A stretch of DNA of 64,000 bases, from contig NZ_LVWG01000030.1 of assembly GCF_001622165.1 (NCBI RefSeq), forward strand, positions 21,149 to 85,148. The letters run 5' to 3'. The stretch's first letter is position 1; the number at the start of each line of letters is the position of its first letter. The position numbers and the translations under genes are program-made. Below are positions 9,934 through 18,332 of the stretch, in pieces. Source of the DNA: Pelodictyon luteolum. GTDB lineage: Bacteria > Bacteroidota > Chlorobiia > Chlorobiales > Chlorobiaceae. The notes beneath the pieces were generated by a model, which worked only from the letters and a program-made list of their open reading frames with translations, was not told the DNA's origin and made no database searches.

Positions 9934-10407
9934 CTATTCCTCCGTTCTCAGGCTGATTCTTCTTCTGGTGTAGGTCTCATAGTCGGGCACCAGCCTCTGA
10001 TAGACCCGATCCATCAGCGGGGAGGATATCATGAAGTCTGCCGATGCACGGTTGCAGGCCGTCGGGATGTTCCAGACGACCGCCATGCGGAGCAGCGCCT
10101 TCACGTCGGGATCATGTGGCTGCGGTTCGAGCGGATCCCAGAAAAAGATGAGGAAATCGAGTTCCTCTTTGGCAATCATGGCACCGATCTGCTGATCGCC
10201 GCCAAGCGGACCGCTCATGAGCCTGTTGACGGTAAGGCGGAGTTCCATTTCGAATACGCGCCCCGTTGTTCCGGTTGCAAACAGGGTATGGCGCTCCAGA
10301 AGGTCGCGGTTATACTTGGCCCATGCCAGAAGATCGGCTTTCTTGTTGTCGTGTGCGACAAGGGCGATCTTCTTCGAGCTTTCCATCACTACTTCGATCT
10401 CTTGCAT
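9934..10407 (-). CDS. mgsA: Methylglyoxal synthase
   Basis: 157 residues, the usual family size. It converts dihydroxyacetone phosphate to methylglyoxal plus phosphate, a bypass that relieves sugar-phosphate stress. Diagnostic runs: [10 protein letters not shown] at the N-terminus, GTTGR phosphate loop, [13 protein letters not shown] around the catalytic Asp, and [20 protein letters not shown] with the conserved His and Asp. The C-terminal [12 protein letters not shown] also matches. The first ATG is at 10407; a second at 10386 ([10 protein letters not shown]) would give a more typical length. It stands alone on the minus strand. Confidence 0.97.
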   Translation of the reverse strand: MQEIEVVMESSKKIALVAHDNKKADLLAWAKYNRDLLERHTLFATGTTGRVFEMELRLTVNRLMSGPLGGDQQIGAMIAKEELDFLIFFWDPLEPQPHDPDVKALLRMAVVWNIPTACNRASADFMISSPLMDRVYQRLVPDYETYTRRRISLRTEE

Positions 10408-10708
10408 CGTTTCATCAGTTTGGTTGAGTGGTCATCATGCGGCAGTTCGTTCACCGGTGAGTGTGGGCAATATCGACAGTTAACGGGCTGGATGCACAAG
10501 GGTTCCGGAATGTTTTCAGCTCCGTAACATATTGTATCATAATTGTTAACTGTTGTCTGACGTCCCGCTTTTCGTATTTTACTTCTGCCGTCGACGGTAA
10601 CGCATTCGTCATGAATCAACCCGCTATGCATCCGGCCGCGGCAACGCTCACCAATAGGGCCCGGATCGTTCCGATCCGCCCATCAACCATTCACAAGGAG
10701 AAATACAT
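10408..10708. other. Intergenic region between mgsA and the DsrE-like gene
   Basis: A 301-base divergent spacer with no convincing gene. It must hold promoters for both flanking genes. A candidate plus-strand promoter is TTGTCT near 10553 and TATTTT near 10575 with about 16 bases between; this is a weak match. The plus-strand gene has an AAGGAG ribosome site just before its ATG. Confidence 0.4.
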
Positions 10709-11173
10709 ATGAAAGCGTTCCTGAAACTCTTTACCCTCGCAGCCCTCATGCTTGCGCTGCCGGCACCTTCCCCCGCCTCGGCCGCCGATGCTCCGGCACA
10801 GGCCGAAGCTGCTGATGCAAACGGGATCTTCGTCGTCCTTACCGATGCCGAACCCATGACGCAGATGATGGCACTCGTACTCTCCACCCAGACCCTCCAG
10901 CAGGGCCGTCAGGTGCAGGTGCTGCTTTGCGGCCCTGCCGGCAGCCTTGCCATGAAGAACAGCGCCCAAAAGATGTTCAAGCCGCTCGACAAGTCGCCGC
11001 AGATGCTCCTCAAGGGGCTCATCGCCAAAGGCGTGAAGGTCGAACTCTGCCCGCTTTACCTACCCAATACCGGAAAGAATGCCGGGGAGATGATTGAAGG
11101 CGTCACCATCGCCAAACCTCCGGTTGTTGCCGCTTCCATGGCTGCCGAGGGCATGAAGCTGTTCACGTTCTGA
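10709..11173 (+). CDS. Secreted DsrE/DsrF-like protein
   Basis: 154 residues. A Sec signal peptide covers residues 1-26 (MKAFLKLFTLAALMLALPAP, then ASAADA as cleavage region). The rest has the DsrE-like fold pattern: GIFVVLTDAEPM strand, a helix with MALVLSTQTLQQGRQVQVLLCGPAG, and KGVKVELCPLY, with Cys residues in the VLLCG and VELCP positions. DsrE-family proteins bind or relay sulfur, usually in the cytoplasm; an exported one points to the periplasm. An AAGGAG site precedes the ATG by about eight bases, stronger than for most genes here. It is monocistronic, ending at a strong terminator. Function beyond the family is not shown. Confidence 0.75.
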   Translation: MKAFLKLFTLAALMLALPAPSPASAADAPAQAEAADANGIFVVLTDAEPMTQMMALVLSTQTLQQGRQVQVLLCGPAGSLAMKNSAQKMFKPLDKSPQMLLKGLIAKGVKVELCPLYLPNTGKNAGEMIEGVTIAKPPVVAASMAAEGMKLFTF

Positions 11174-11225
11174 GCTGAACGGGCTGAACTGAGTAAAAAG
11201 GACATGCAATAATGCAATAGATAAG

Positions 11226-11259
11226 AATAAGAAAAGCGCCATGGGGCGCTTTTCTTATT
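11226..11259. terminator. Bidirectional intrinsic terminator
   Basis: A perfect 15-base stem (11226-11240 with 11245-11259) closes a 4-base ATGG loop. The GC-rich core GCGCC is flanked by A-rich and T-rich arms, so it gives a T-tract in either direction. It sits between the convergent DsrE-like gene and the DUF218 gene and can serve both. Confidence 0.9.
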
Positions 11260-11319
11260 GGAGTGATTTCCTGCAGCCGATTGAGATTTCCCGCAGCTGA
11301 GTGAATCTGCCGGGTATCA

Positions 11320-11910
11320 TCAATAGTAGACGAGGGCGTAGAAGAGGTTCTTTTTGAGCTCGCTGTATACAAATCTGCAGCTGATGCTGTTTTTCCACCA
11401 GAGGATGGGATCCCACCATTCCGGGCTGGTTGCGATGAGTATGAAGCTTTGCGGTGTTTTCCTGAATGCCTGTCTCCAGGTGCTCTTGAGGCGGAACATA
11501 TGCGGAGGGTCGCTGACGACAAGGGCTTTCTTCCATCCATTCTTTTTCATCGTCTCTGCGGTGTTGAACGCCTCATCCCAGGTGGTTTCAGAACGGCTGT
11601 CCACGCTTATGGCGCTGAGCGGCACTCCGAGGGAGACCATTCTCTTTTGACGCCAGTTAAGCTTTCCGGGCCGGTAATAGCGCTCATCGATGCCGGTCAG
11701 GATGACCCGGGGAGCATATCCGCTCCGGTACAGTTCAGCGCCTTTGCGCACGCGCCGTCCGCTGTCACCTCCGAGGATGACGATTACATCGGTTTTTTCG
11801 GGGGCTTCTGCCTGAAATGAGAGCAGAAAGCCCAGAGAGAGGAATCCTGCACCGGCGAGAATGGCTGCAACCAGCAGGATGGTGAGAGTGGTTTTGAGCA
11901 GTTGTATCAT
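11320..11910 (-). CDS. YdcF/ElyC-like DUF218 membrane protein
   Basis: 196 residues. One N-terminal membrane segment (about residues 8-32) is followed by a DUF218 domain: DVIVILGGDSGRRVRKGAEL at the start, the conserved Ser-rich run SVDSRSETTWDEAFNT, and LVVSDPPHMFRL. Members include E. coli YdcF, SanA and ElyC, which act at the cell envelope; the reaction is not established for most. The domain would face the periplasm. It lies 245 bases downstream of the MltF-like gene on the same strand; no terminator with a T-run is obvious in between, so cotranscription is possible but unproven. Confidence 0.8.
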   Translation of the reverse strand: MIQLLKTTLTILLVAAILAGAGFLSLGFLLSFQAEAPEKTDVIVILGGDSGRRVRKGAELYRSGYAPRVILTGIDERYYRPGKLNWRQKRMVSLGVPLSAISVDSRSETTWDEAFNTAETMKKNGWKKALVVSDPPHMFRLKSTWRQAFRKTPQSFILIATSPEWWDPILWWKNSISCRFVYSELKKNLFYALVYY

Positions 11911-12155
11911 CGTCGTGCGCCGTTCGGTGTTACTCTGTGCTGTCCCGTCACCGGAACAGGGCCGGACGGGCAGTTTATGATGGCATTAATTGCCGAATCA
12001 TCCAAAAACAATCTTCCGCCCAACGGGGTATCGATGATTTTCCTGTGGCTGGACGGACAGTGTGGAGTTCTTTATTTTTAGCCGCCCCGAACGCCTCAGA
12101 GAGAGAGAGGATAAGGGGAGAGGGATTCGACGAATATTGAGCTGGACGATGCCTC

Positions 12156-13550
12156 TCAGAGCGGTATGGCCTGGCTGTAGAGGCTGTACCGGGAGAGAAT
12201 GTTCTGGGCGTAGCGGACCGGCATGCCTCCGTTGCAGTACCCGTATTTTGAAGCTTCGTCACGGTAATAGAGCGGTTTGGACTTCAGGCGGAGATAGTGT
12301 TCAACATTTTCTTCCCAGCGGTTGGGGTCCTTGCCGAACTTCTTTGCCAGCGCCTGAGCATCACGCACATGCCCCGGGCCTACATTGTAGGATGCCAGAA
12401 TGAATTTCATCCGTGTTTCCTGATCAGGGATGTCACTCCATTCCTTCTGCAGCGATCGGATGTAGAGTGTTCCGGCCTTGAGGTTTGCCTCAGGGTCGAA
12501 GAGGTTATAAATGCCGTACATGCCGGCCGTCTGGGGCATCAGCTGCATGAGGCCGGATGCTCCTGCCCATGAAACTGCTCCGGGGTCAAACTGAGACTCT
12601 TCATAGATGAGGGAAGCCAGCAGTCGCCAGTCCCATCCGACTGTTGCGGCATAGCGCCTGATCAGGCGGTCATAGGGAGATATTTCCCCTTGTTTTCCGG
12701 AATAGAAAATGCTGATGGCCCTTTTTCTGAAGGTGTACTGCTGTTCATAGTACTTCAGGTGAAGCACAGCGAAGAGGGTAGCTGTGGACTTCTCTGAGAG
12801 CCACCGGTTGAGCGCATGAAGGAGTTCCGGCGAATGTCGTCCGAGGCCCCAGGCCAGAGGCTGGCTCAAACTGATTGGAACCGTGGTGTCAAGGTCCGGG
12901 AAAAGTGTGCGGTGGGCGGTGGCAATGTCCCGGTCTGCTACGGTATGGGTGATGGCTCCCTTGGATACATCCCGGATGAGCTCGCTCGTCGTTCTCTCTC
13001 CCGGAACCGTTACGATTTCCACGTTAATGCCTTCCTCCCGCCGGAGTTTCATGAGTTCGGTGTAGTATGCGGATTCCTTGCGGACATGCACCTGCCGGCC
13101 TTCAAGGTCACCGACGCTCTCTACCGGTTTGCCGCCAGGGTTCTTTTTCTGGATCAGGACCTGCCGGGTATAGCTGATCGGATCAGAAAACTCCACCATG
13201 GTCCTTCGGTCGGGAGTGATGGTAAGGTTGTGGGCGACGAGGTCGCCTTCCCCTGCCTGCAGCCGGTCGAGCTGGCTGTTGAGGTCACGGACGACAACTA
13301 CCTCCATCTGAAGCCCGAGACTGGTGCAGAAGCTTTTGGCGGCTTCATAGCTGAACCCCATCGGTGTTCCGCGGTAGATGAAGTAGTTGATGGGATCGTA
13401 GCTGAGCAGCACCCGCACGGTGCCGCTCTCCCTGATCTCTTCGAGGTCCCTGTGGCTGCGGAAGAACAGCAGATAGGCAAGGGGGAGAAGCAGGACTGCC
13501 AGCACCGGGATGAGCTGCTTGAAGGTCGAGGATGGGGCGCTTGTTTTCAT
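12156..13550 (-). CDS. mltF: MltF-like membrane-bound lytic transglycosylase
   Basis: About 464 residues from ATG 13550. A membrane anchor at residues 12-30 precedes an SBP_bac_3-like domain (TVRVLLSYDPINYFIYRGTP through residue 260) and a C-terminal SLT domain with the catalytic Glu in LIYEESQFDPGAVS and the motif GLMQLMPQTA. This is the MltF architecture; MltF cleaves murein to 1,6-anhydro ends and its periplasmic sensor domain binds muropeptide. The open frame continues upstream to 13643 into the parA 3' end; I prefer 13550 because the membrane anchor follows directly. It may be part of the CHAD-parA-mltF unit. Confidence 0.9.
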   Translation of the reverse strand: MKTSAPSSTFKQLIPVLAVLLLPLAYLLFFRSHRDLEEIRESGTVRVLLSYDPINYFIYRGTPMGFSYEAAKSFCTSLGLQMEVVVVRDLNSQLDRLQAGEGDLVAHNLTITPDRRTMVEFSDPISYTRQVLIQKKNPGGKPVESVGDLEGRQVHVRKESAYYTELMKLRREEGINVEIVTVPGERTTSELIRDVSKGAITHTVADRDIATAHRTLFPDLDTTVPISLSQPLAWGLGRHSPELLHALNRWLSEKSTATLFAVLHLKYYEQQYTFRKRAISIFYSGKQGEISPYDRLIRRYAATVGWDWRLLASLIYEESQFDPGAVSWAGASGLMQLMPQTAGMYGIYNLFDPEANLKAGTLYIRSLQKEWSDIPDQETRMKFILASYNVGPGHVRDAQALAKKFGKDPNRWEENVEHYLRLKSKPLYYRDEASKYGYCNGGMPVRYAQNILSRYSLYSQAIPL

Positions 13551-13606
13551 GCAGAGAGTGTGTGAAAGACAGAAAGCGTTGCCTTGATGGGGGCCTTCGG
13601 GACGCC

Positions 13607-14353
13607 TTACCGTTCCCTCGAGCAGGATGCGATCTCGTCCCAAAGCAGGCGGTATGCTTTTGCTGCCGACGCACCGGGTCGGACAGCGTTCAGCGGCGCC
13701 CGGTAGATGCCCATTTTCTCGACTTCGGCACTGTTGGGGATAAGCTGGTGGAGGAACCCCGGTGTGCTTTGGTGCTCTTCGATAATTTCGGCGTGCATTG
13801 ACTTGCGCTTTTCGACCATGGTGAAGAATGCCCTGATTTTGGTGCGGTCAAGATCGTGCTCGTTGAAGAAGTCAAGGAGCTGGGCATAGGTGCGGATGGA
13901 CAGGGTCGTCGGGATCAGGGGGACGAGTATGAGGTCGGAAGCCGCAAAAACGCTTTCGGAAAGGAGGGTAAGGTTCGGCGGGCAGTCGAAAAACACATGA
14001 CGGTAGTCTTCGGCGAGCGCTTCGAGGTTCTTTCTGAGCTTTTTCTGCGGTTTTTTCGCCTCCGAGAGCTCGATGTCAAGGTTCCGGTATGAAAAATCCG
14101 AGGGGAGGATGTCCAGGTTGTCGAAATCCGTTCCCTTGATGTGTTCGTAGATCCGGTTTTTTCCCTGCAGGAACTTTTCGCTGTTGTATTTGCGCGATGC
14201 GCTGATCCTGAAATAGTAGGAGCTCGCCCCCTGTGAGTCGAGATCACAGAGCAGGGTCGGCTCACCCTGGAGTGAAGCCAGATAAGCCATGTTGACGGCA
14301 GAGGCGGTTTTTCCAACGCCGCCCTTTATGCTGTATAGCGCTATTGTTTTCAT
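13607..14353 (-). CDS. Orphan ParA-family ATPase
   Basis: 248 residues starting [19 protein letters not shown], with the deviant Walker A of ParA/MinD ATPases (signature Lys in KGGVGKT at about residues 10-16). [12 protein letters not shown] is the switch I region and [11 protein letters not shown] the Walker B region. Such ATPases position DNA or protein cargo. There is no ParB gene beside it, so it is an orphan; it overlaps the CHAD gene by four bases (ATGA), which links their expression and perhaps their role, for example placement of a polyphosphate granule. That link is inference. Confidence 0.88.
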   Translation of the reverse strand: MKTIALYSIKGGVGKTASAVNMAYLASLQGEPTLLCDLDSQGASSYYFRISASRKYNSEKFLQGKNRIYEHIKGTDFDNLDILPSDFSYRNLDIELSEAKKPQKKLRKNLEALAEDYRHVFFDCPPNLTLLSESVFAASDLILVPLIPTTLSIRTYAQLLDFFNEHDLDRTKIRAFFTMVEKRKSMHAEIIEEHQSTPGFLHQLIPNSAEVEKMGIYRAPLNAVRPGASAAKAYRLLWDEIASCSRER

Positions 14354-15927
14354 TGGCGATCACCGGTTTTACCGGTCGTGAGTTGTTCAAAGAGTTCTGC
14401 GGTCCTGTCGTCATCAAACCGTGAAAATGCCTTGTGGAAGTCCTTGCGGGCATTTTCCTGCCGTTCATGCAGTACGGCCATGAGTCCTCCGAGAGTGGCG
14501 GCCAGCTGCATGTCGTTCCGGCGTGTCCCTGCCGATTCAAGCTGGTCGAAGAGGAACCTCAGCTGTACGGAGCAGTCGACGAAACTGCCGAGATTGTCCT
14601 GAAGCTCTTTGAGGTGGCGGATGGCCGGCATTATGGTTTTGGCCGGGTAAAGGGACATGAAGAACTCCAGAAGGTAGCGCAGCTTCTTGCAGTCGATGCG
14701 CATGGCATGCAGTTCGTCATCAGTGGTTTCGCTACTGACCATGCGCCCGTGGCGGATGAGCTTTTTCCATGACTTGCGGATGGTCCTGCCTGCAACGGTA
14801 ATGGTTGGAAGTGACGCATTCGGCGCCAGCTCAGCATCCGGCATCAGGGAATCGTCGATGAAGGCGTTCCACTCATTGAGGAATGCCTCGTATTCGGGTG
14901 AGTCGAGATAGGTGCTGAATGAACGCTGCAGGGTTTTCCTGCGGCGGCCGAGAGCTGCAAAAAAGGTGTCGAGCCCCGGATGGAGAGCCAGAGGGAGCCA
15001 GGACCGGAATCGATCCTGTTCGAGAAGGTAGACGTCAAGGTCGCGCAGCGGGCTGGTTTTTGCTGCAACAGCTTTTACTGCCTGCGACGCCGGACCTGCT
15101 GCTTCGGGGGGGAATACCCCCTTGAGCTGCGCCAGTATGGAGCGTGCCCTTCGTATGGCGACCCGGTAGTCGTGGAGGAATTCGGTGTCGATGGACTTTC
15201 TGATGCCATCCTCATTCAAGCGCATGATGGAGGTGGTGAAGCGGAGAAGGCTTAGGGCGCTCTCGTGTACAGGAGCTTCGGGGTCAAGGGCGAGATCGAT
15301 TTTGGAGCTGTAGCCGCCGACCTGCAGGCCACCGGCAGCCATGGCGTCGATGAAAAGCCGGCGAAGACTGCCCTCATCCCCAACGGCAGCCCCGGGAGCC
15401 AGCAGTGCGGCAACTTCAAGCATCTCTTCCTGATAGCCCCGTAGCGGGTTCAGCGACATGAATGATGCAAAAGGGGGATTTTGTTCCAGGGGGGCGCTGC
15501 TCCAGCTTTCAACATGTACCGTGCCTATGGTTTTTTCTTCACGGTCGAGGATCTTCCATGTCTGAAGTGTCACATCCATCTGTATGAGACGGATGAAGGC
15601 CCGTATGGGGCTCACGGCAAAAAGACGGTCGCGAAGAGGCCCGAGAGGGAGATCGGCAGCAAAGAATGACGGGGGGGAGATGAACCGCTCCCGTTCGAGC
15701 GTGCAGCCGGAATCAAGATCGTACAGGGACAGGACCCTGCCGGTTGAGGCTACCGAAAGACCTTTATCGAATGCCTGCCATTCAAAGGTGTCGTAGTAGC
15801 TGCGGGTTTCACGCTGCGAAATGGACTGTCTGAGCCGGTATCCTTCCTGCAGGAGTGCTTCCGTCATCCGAGGGGCGGCTGCGGCTTCGACGGGTTTCAG
15901 GAAGAAGGTGCGCTGGTATCCTGACAT
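14350..15927 (-). CDS. CHAD-domain protein with CYTH-like N-terminal region
   Basis: 525 residues. The C-terminal 300 are a CHAD domain: repeated helical halves with conserved His, Arg and Lys such as [14 protein letters not shown] near residue 248 and [18 protein letters not shown] near residue 402. CHAD domains bind inorganic polyphosphate. The first 200 residues resemble a CYTH fold (YYDT motif, TLERERFI) but lack a clear ExExK motif, so triphosphatase activity is doubtful. It overlaps the downstream parA gene by four bases. ppk1 lies 9 kb away in this window, so the cell makes polyphosphate. Start ATG 15927; no strong ribosome site seen. Confidence 0.85.
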   Translation of the reverse strand: MSGYQRTFFLKPVEAAAAPRMTEALLQEGYRLRQSISQRETRSYYDTFEWQAFDKGLSVASTGRVLSLYDLDSGCTLERERFISPPSFFAADLPLGPLRDRLFAVSPIRAFIRLIQMDVTLQTWKILDREEKTIGTVHVESWSSAPLEQNPPFASFMSLNPLRGYQEEMLEVAALLAPGAAVGDEGSLRRLFIDAMAAGGLQVGGYSSKIDLALDPEAPVHESALSLLRFTTSIMRLNEDGIRKSIDTEFLHDYRVAIRRARSILAQLKGVFPPEAAGPASQAVKAVAAKTSPLRDLDVYLLEQDRFRSWLPLALHPGLDTFFAALGRRRKTLQRSFSTYLDSPEYEAFLNEWNAFIDDSLMPDAELAPNASLPTITVAGRTIRKSWKKLIRHGRMVSSETTDDELHAMRIDCKKLRYLLEFFMSLYPAKTIMPAIRHLKELQDNLGSFVDCSVQLRFLFDQLESAGTRRNDMQLAATLGGLMAVLHERQENARKDFHKAFSRFDDDRTAELFEQLTTGKTGDRQ

Positions 15928-16161
15928 TCGGCAATTTTTCAGTTCATTGCGGCTCCCCGGAGGAAAGCCGGAGTAAACTGAAATATAGGAACATCTCCGG
16001 GAAGACCGCCGTTTTTACACGAATGTAACCATTCATGAGGGATGAAAAAGCGATTGGGATCGGTCTATCTTTTTTCAAAAGAGCGGGATTTTGGTAACTT
16101 AACGGTTTCAAATGAAAGGAGGCTCCCGGGGGGCCCTGATTTCCATACTACAGCATACGGG

Positions 16162-17208
16162 ATGAAGTACTTCCACACGGTGTTCCTTCTCTGGGCGGTT
16201 CTGCTTGCAGGCTGCTCTCAAAATCCATCCGGCAGCGGCGACGAGTCCGCTCCCGGCAGCAGCGGACCCCTTCGGGTCGGCCTTGTGTTCGATATCGGCG
16301 GACGGGGCGACAGGGCATTCAATGATCTGGCCTACAGCGGCCTGGAAGATGCAAAAAAAGAACTCGGTGTCGATTTCATCTATGTCGAACCGGGTGGAGA
16401 GGGTGGTGAGCGCGAGGCGGCTCTCCGCCAGATGGCCGACGATCCCGAAATCGGAATGATCATCGGTGTCGGCCTTCTCTTCAGCGAGGATATCACTGCA
16501 CTTGCCCGGGAGTATCCCGGCAAGAAATTCGCCTGTGTCGATTATATGCCCGAGGAAGGTGCGCCTGTGCCTTCCAACCTTTCGGGGATGACCTTTGAAG
16601 AGAAAAAGGGCTCATTCCTTGCCGGTGCACTGGCCGGCCTCATGACGCAGACGAACACTGTCGGGTTCATTGGCGGCATGGATTCCGGCATCATCAGGAA
16701 GTTCGAGACGGGATTCAGGGAGGGTGTGCACTTCGTCAATCCCCGTGCAGCCCTCATCTCCGGCTTCATCGGCATGACCGGCAGCGCGTTTGCCAATCCG
16801 GCAAAAGGCAGGGAACTGGCTCTCGGCCAGTATGGCCGGGGAGCAGACATCATCTATCAGGCTGCCGGTGCCAGTGGCCTCGGTGTAATTGAGGCTGCTC
16901 GCGAAACCGGTCACCATGTTATCTGTACGGACTGCGACAGTGAGTCGCTGAAGGATAGCCGCATTCTCGGCAGCATGACGAAGGCTGTCGACCGGTCGGT
17001 ATTCAGCACGGTCGCCTCCGTAGCCGACGGTTCGTTTGAAGGAGGCAGAGCGGTCGTATACGGCCTTGAGGATCGCTATACGGACCTTGTCTACAGTCCT
17101 TCAAACAAAGACCGCATTCCATCTTCCGTTCTGGAACGGATCGAAGCGGTCAGAAAAAAGATTCTTTCCGGAGAAATTGCCCTTGATGAAACCGCCGCCC
17201 TCCGGTAG
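16162..17208 (+). CDS. BMP-family (PnrA/Med-like) substrate-binding lipoprotein
   Basis: 348 residues from ATG 16162. A lipoprotein signal ends in LLAGC (Cys18). The mature part is a BMP-family binding protein: RVGLVFDIGGRGDRAFNDLAYSG at the start, KFACVDYMPE, GFIGGMDSGIIRKFETGF, and IYQAAGASGLGVIEAA. Relatives bind nucleosides for ABC uptake (PnrA/TmpC). No ABC ATPase or permease gene of that type is adjacent, so partners would be elsewhere. The frame is open from 16042, adding 40 residues, but that extension would bury the signal peptide, so I reject it. Confidence 0.88.
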   Translation: MKYFHTVFLLWAVLLAGCSQNPSGSGDESAPGSSGPLRVGLVFDIGGRGDRAFNDLAYSGLEDAKKELGVDFIYVEPGGEGGEREAALRQMADDPEIGMIIGVGLLFSEDITALAREYPGKKFACVDYMPEEGAPVPSNLSGMTFEEKKGSFLAGALAGLMTQTNTVGFIGGMDSGIIRKFETGFREGVHFVNPRAALISGFIGMTGSAFANPAKGRELALGQYGRGADIIYQAAGASGLGVIEAARETGHHVICTDCDSESLKDSRILGSMTKAVDRSVFSTVASVADGSFEGGRAVVYGLEDRYTDLVYSPSNKDRIPSSVLERIEAVRKKILSGEIALDETAALR

Positions 17209-17255
17209 CCGGACGGTTTCCTTCGGGTCCTCTTAAGCGGCCCGATGATCCTTAA

Positions 17256-18272
17256 TTGATTGACAAGCCTTATACGGTGAACAAAAAAATCCTTGTGACC
17301 GGAGCGACCGGCTTCATTGGATCACGCCTCGTGATCAAACTGGCCTCGACTGCAGATGATGTTGCAATTCTTGTCCGCAGGAGTTCGGATTTGAGCTCCC
17401 TTTCGGAGGTGCTTGATAGGATCCGCATCATTCACGGCGACATTACCGACAAAGCCTCGCTATTGACGGCGATGCAGGGCATAGACCATGTCTACCACTC
17501 TGCAGGCCTCACCTATATGGGGGACAGGAAGAATGACCTGCTCTACCGCATCAATGTTGAAGGAACCCGGAACATCCTTGAAGCCTCCATTGCGGCCGGC
17601 GTGAAACGCCTGGTGCATGTCAGTTCCATCACTGCAGTCGGAATTGCCGGGAAAAACAAGCCGGTCGATGAGACCACCCCCTGGAATTTCGATGCCATCA
17701 GTCTCGAGTACGCCCGAACCAAGCATCTTGGTGAACTTGCCGTGGCCGAGGCCGTAAAAAAAGGTTTGGACTGCGTTATCGTCAATCCCGCATTCGTATT
17801 CGGTGCCGGAGACATCAATTTCAATGCAGGCCGTATCATCAAGGACGTCTATAACCGCCGCCTGCCGTTCTATCCCCTTGGCGGCATCTGTGTCGTTGAT
17901 GTCGATATCGTCGCAGAGACCATCATGGCGGCAATGGAGAAAGGGCGTACCGGAGAGCGCTATATCATCGGCGGTGACAATGTGACCTACCACCAGCTTG
18001 CCGATACCATCAGCAGGGTCACCGGAGCTCCCCGTGTGCTCTTCCCCCTTCCGTTTGCTCTTGCCAAGGTGCTCAAGTCGCTTCTTGACAGGAAAAAGGC
18101 CCGCAACAGCATTTCGAAGCTTTTCAACATGTCCATGTTCCGGGTCGCTTCGGAATTCCTCTTCTATCGCTCAGACAAGGCTGCAAGGGAGCTCGGCATG
18201 CGCTCCGCTCCGCATGAAGAGAGCATCCGGAGCGCGTTCGAGTGGTACCGCGACAGGAAAATGCTCGGTTAG
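17256..18272 (+). CDS. NAD-dependent epimerase/dehydratase (extended SDR)
   Basis: 338 residues. NAD(P)-binding GATGFIGSR sits just after the start, and the catalytic Tyr-x3-Lys is in SLEYARTKHLGE; HVSSITAVG supplies the Ser. The overall pattern is that of dihydroflavonol-reductase-like or 3-beta-HSD-like SDRs; the substrate cannot be told. The start is either TTG 17256 or GTG 17277; the latter gives MNKKILVTGATG, a more typical N-terminus, and neither has a ribosome site. It lies 47 bases after the BMP gene and 60 bases before the DUF294 gene on the same strand. Confidence 0.88.
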   Translation: MIDKPYTVNKKILVTGATGFIGSRLVIKLASTADDVAILVRRSSDLSSLSEVLDRIRIIHGDITDKASLLTAMQGIDHVYHSAGLTYMGDRKNDLLYRINVEGTRNILEASIAAGVKRLVHVSSITAVGIAGKNKPVDETTPWNFDAISLEYARTKHLGELAVAEAVKKGLDCVIVNPAFVFGAGDINFNAGRIIKDVYNRRLPFYPLGGICVVDVDIVAETIMAAMEKGRTGERYIIGGDNVTYHQLADTISRVTGAPRVLFPLPFALAKVLKSLLDRKKARNSISKLFNMSMFRVASEFLFYRSDKAARELGMRSAPHEESIRSAFEWYRDRKMLG

Positions 18273-18332
18273 CCGATTCGCTCCCGCATTGCCTCTGTTG
18301 ACGAACCTGATTCACCCGATAAAGAGAGTGCC

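Noticed and set aside
16116..16123. AAAGGAGG run upstream of the BMP gene
   Set aside because: No start codon lies at a usable distance after it; the likely ATG is 39 bases further on.
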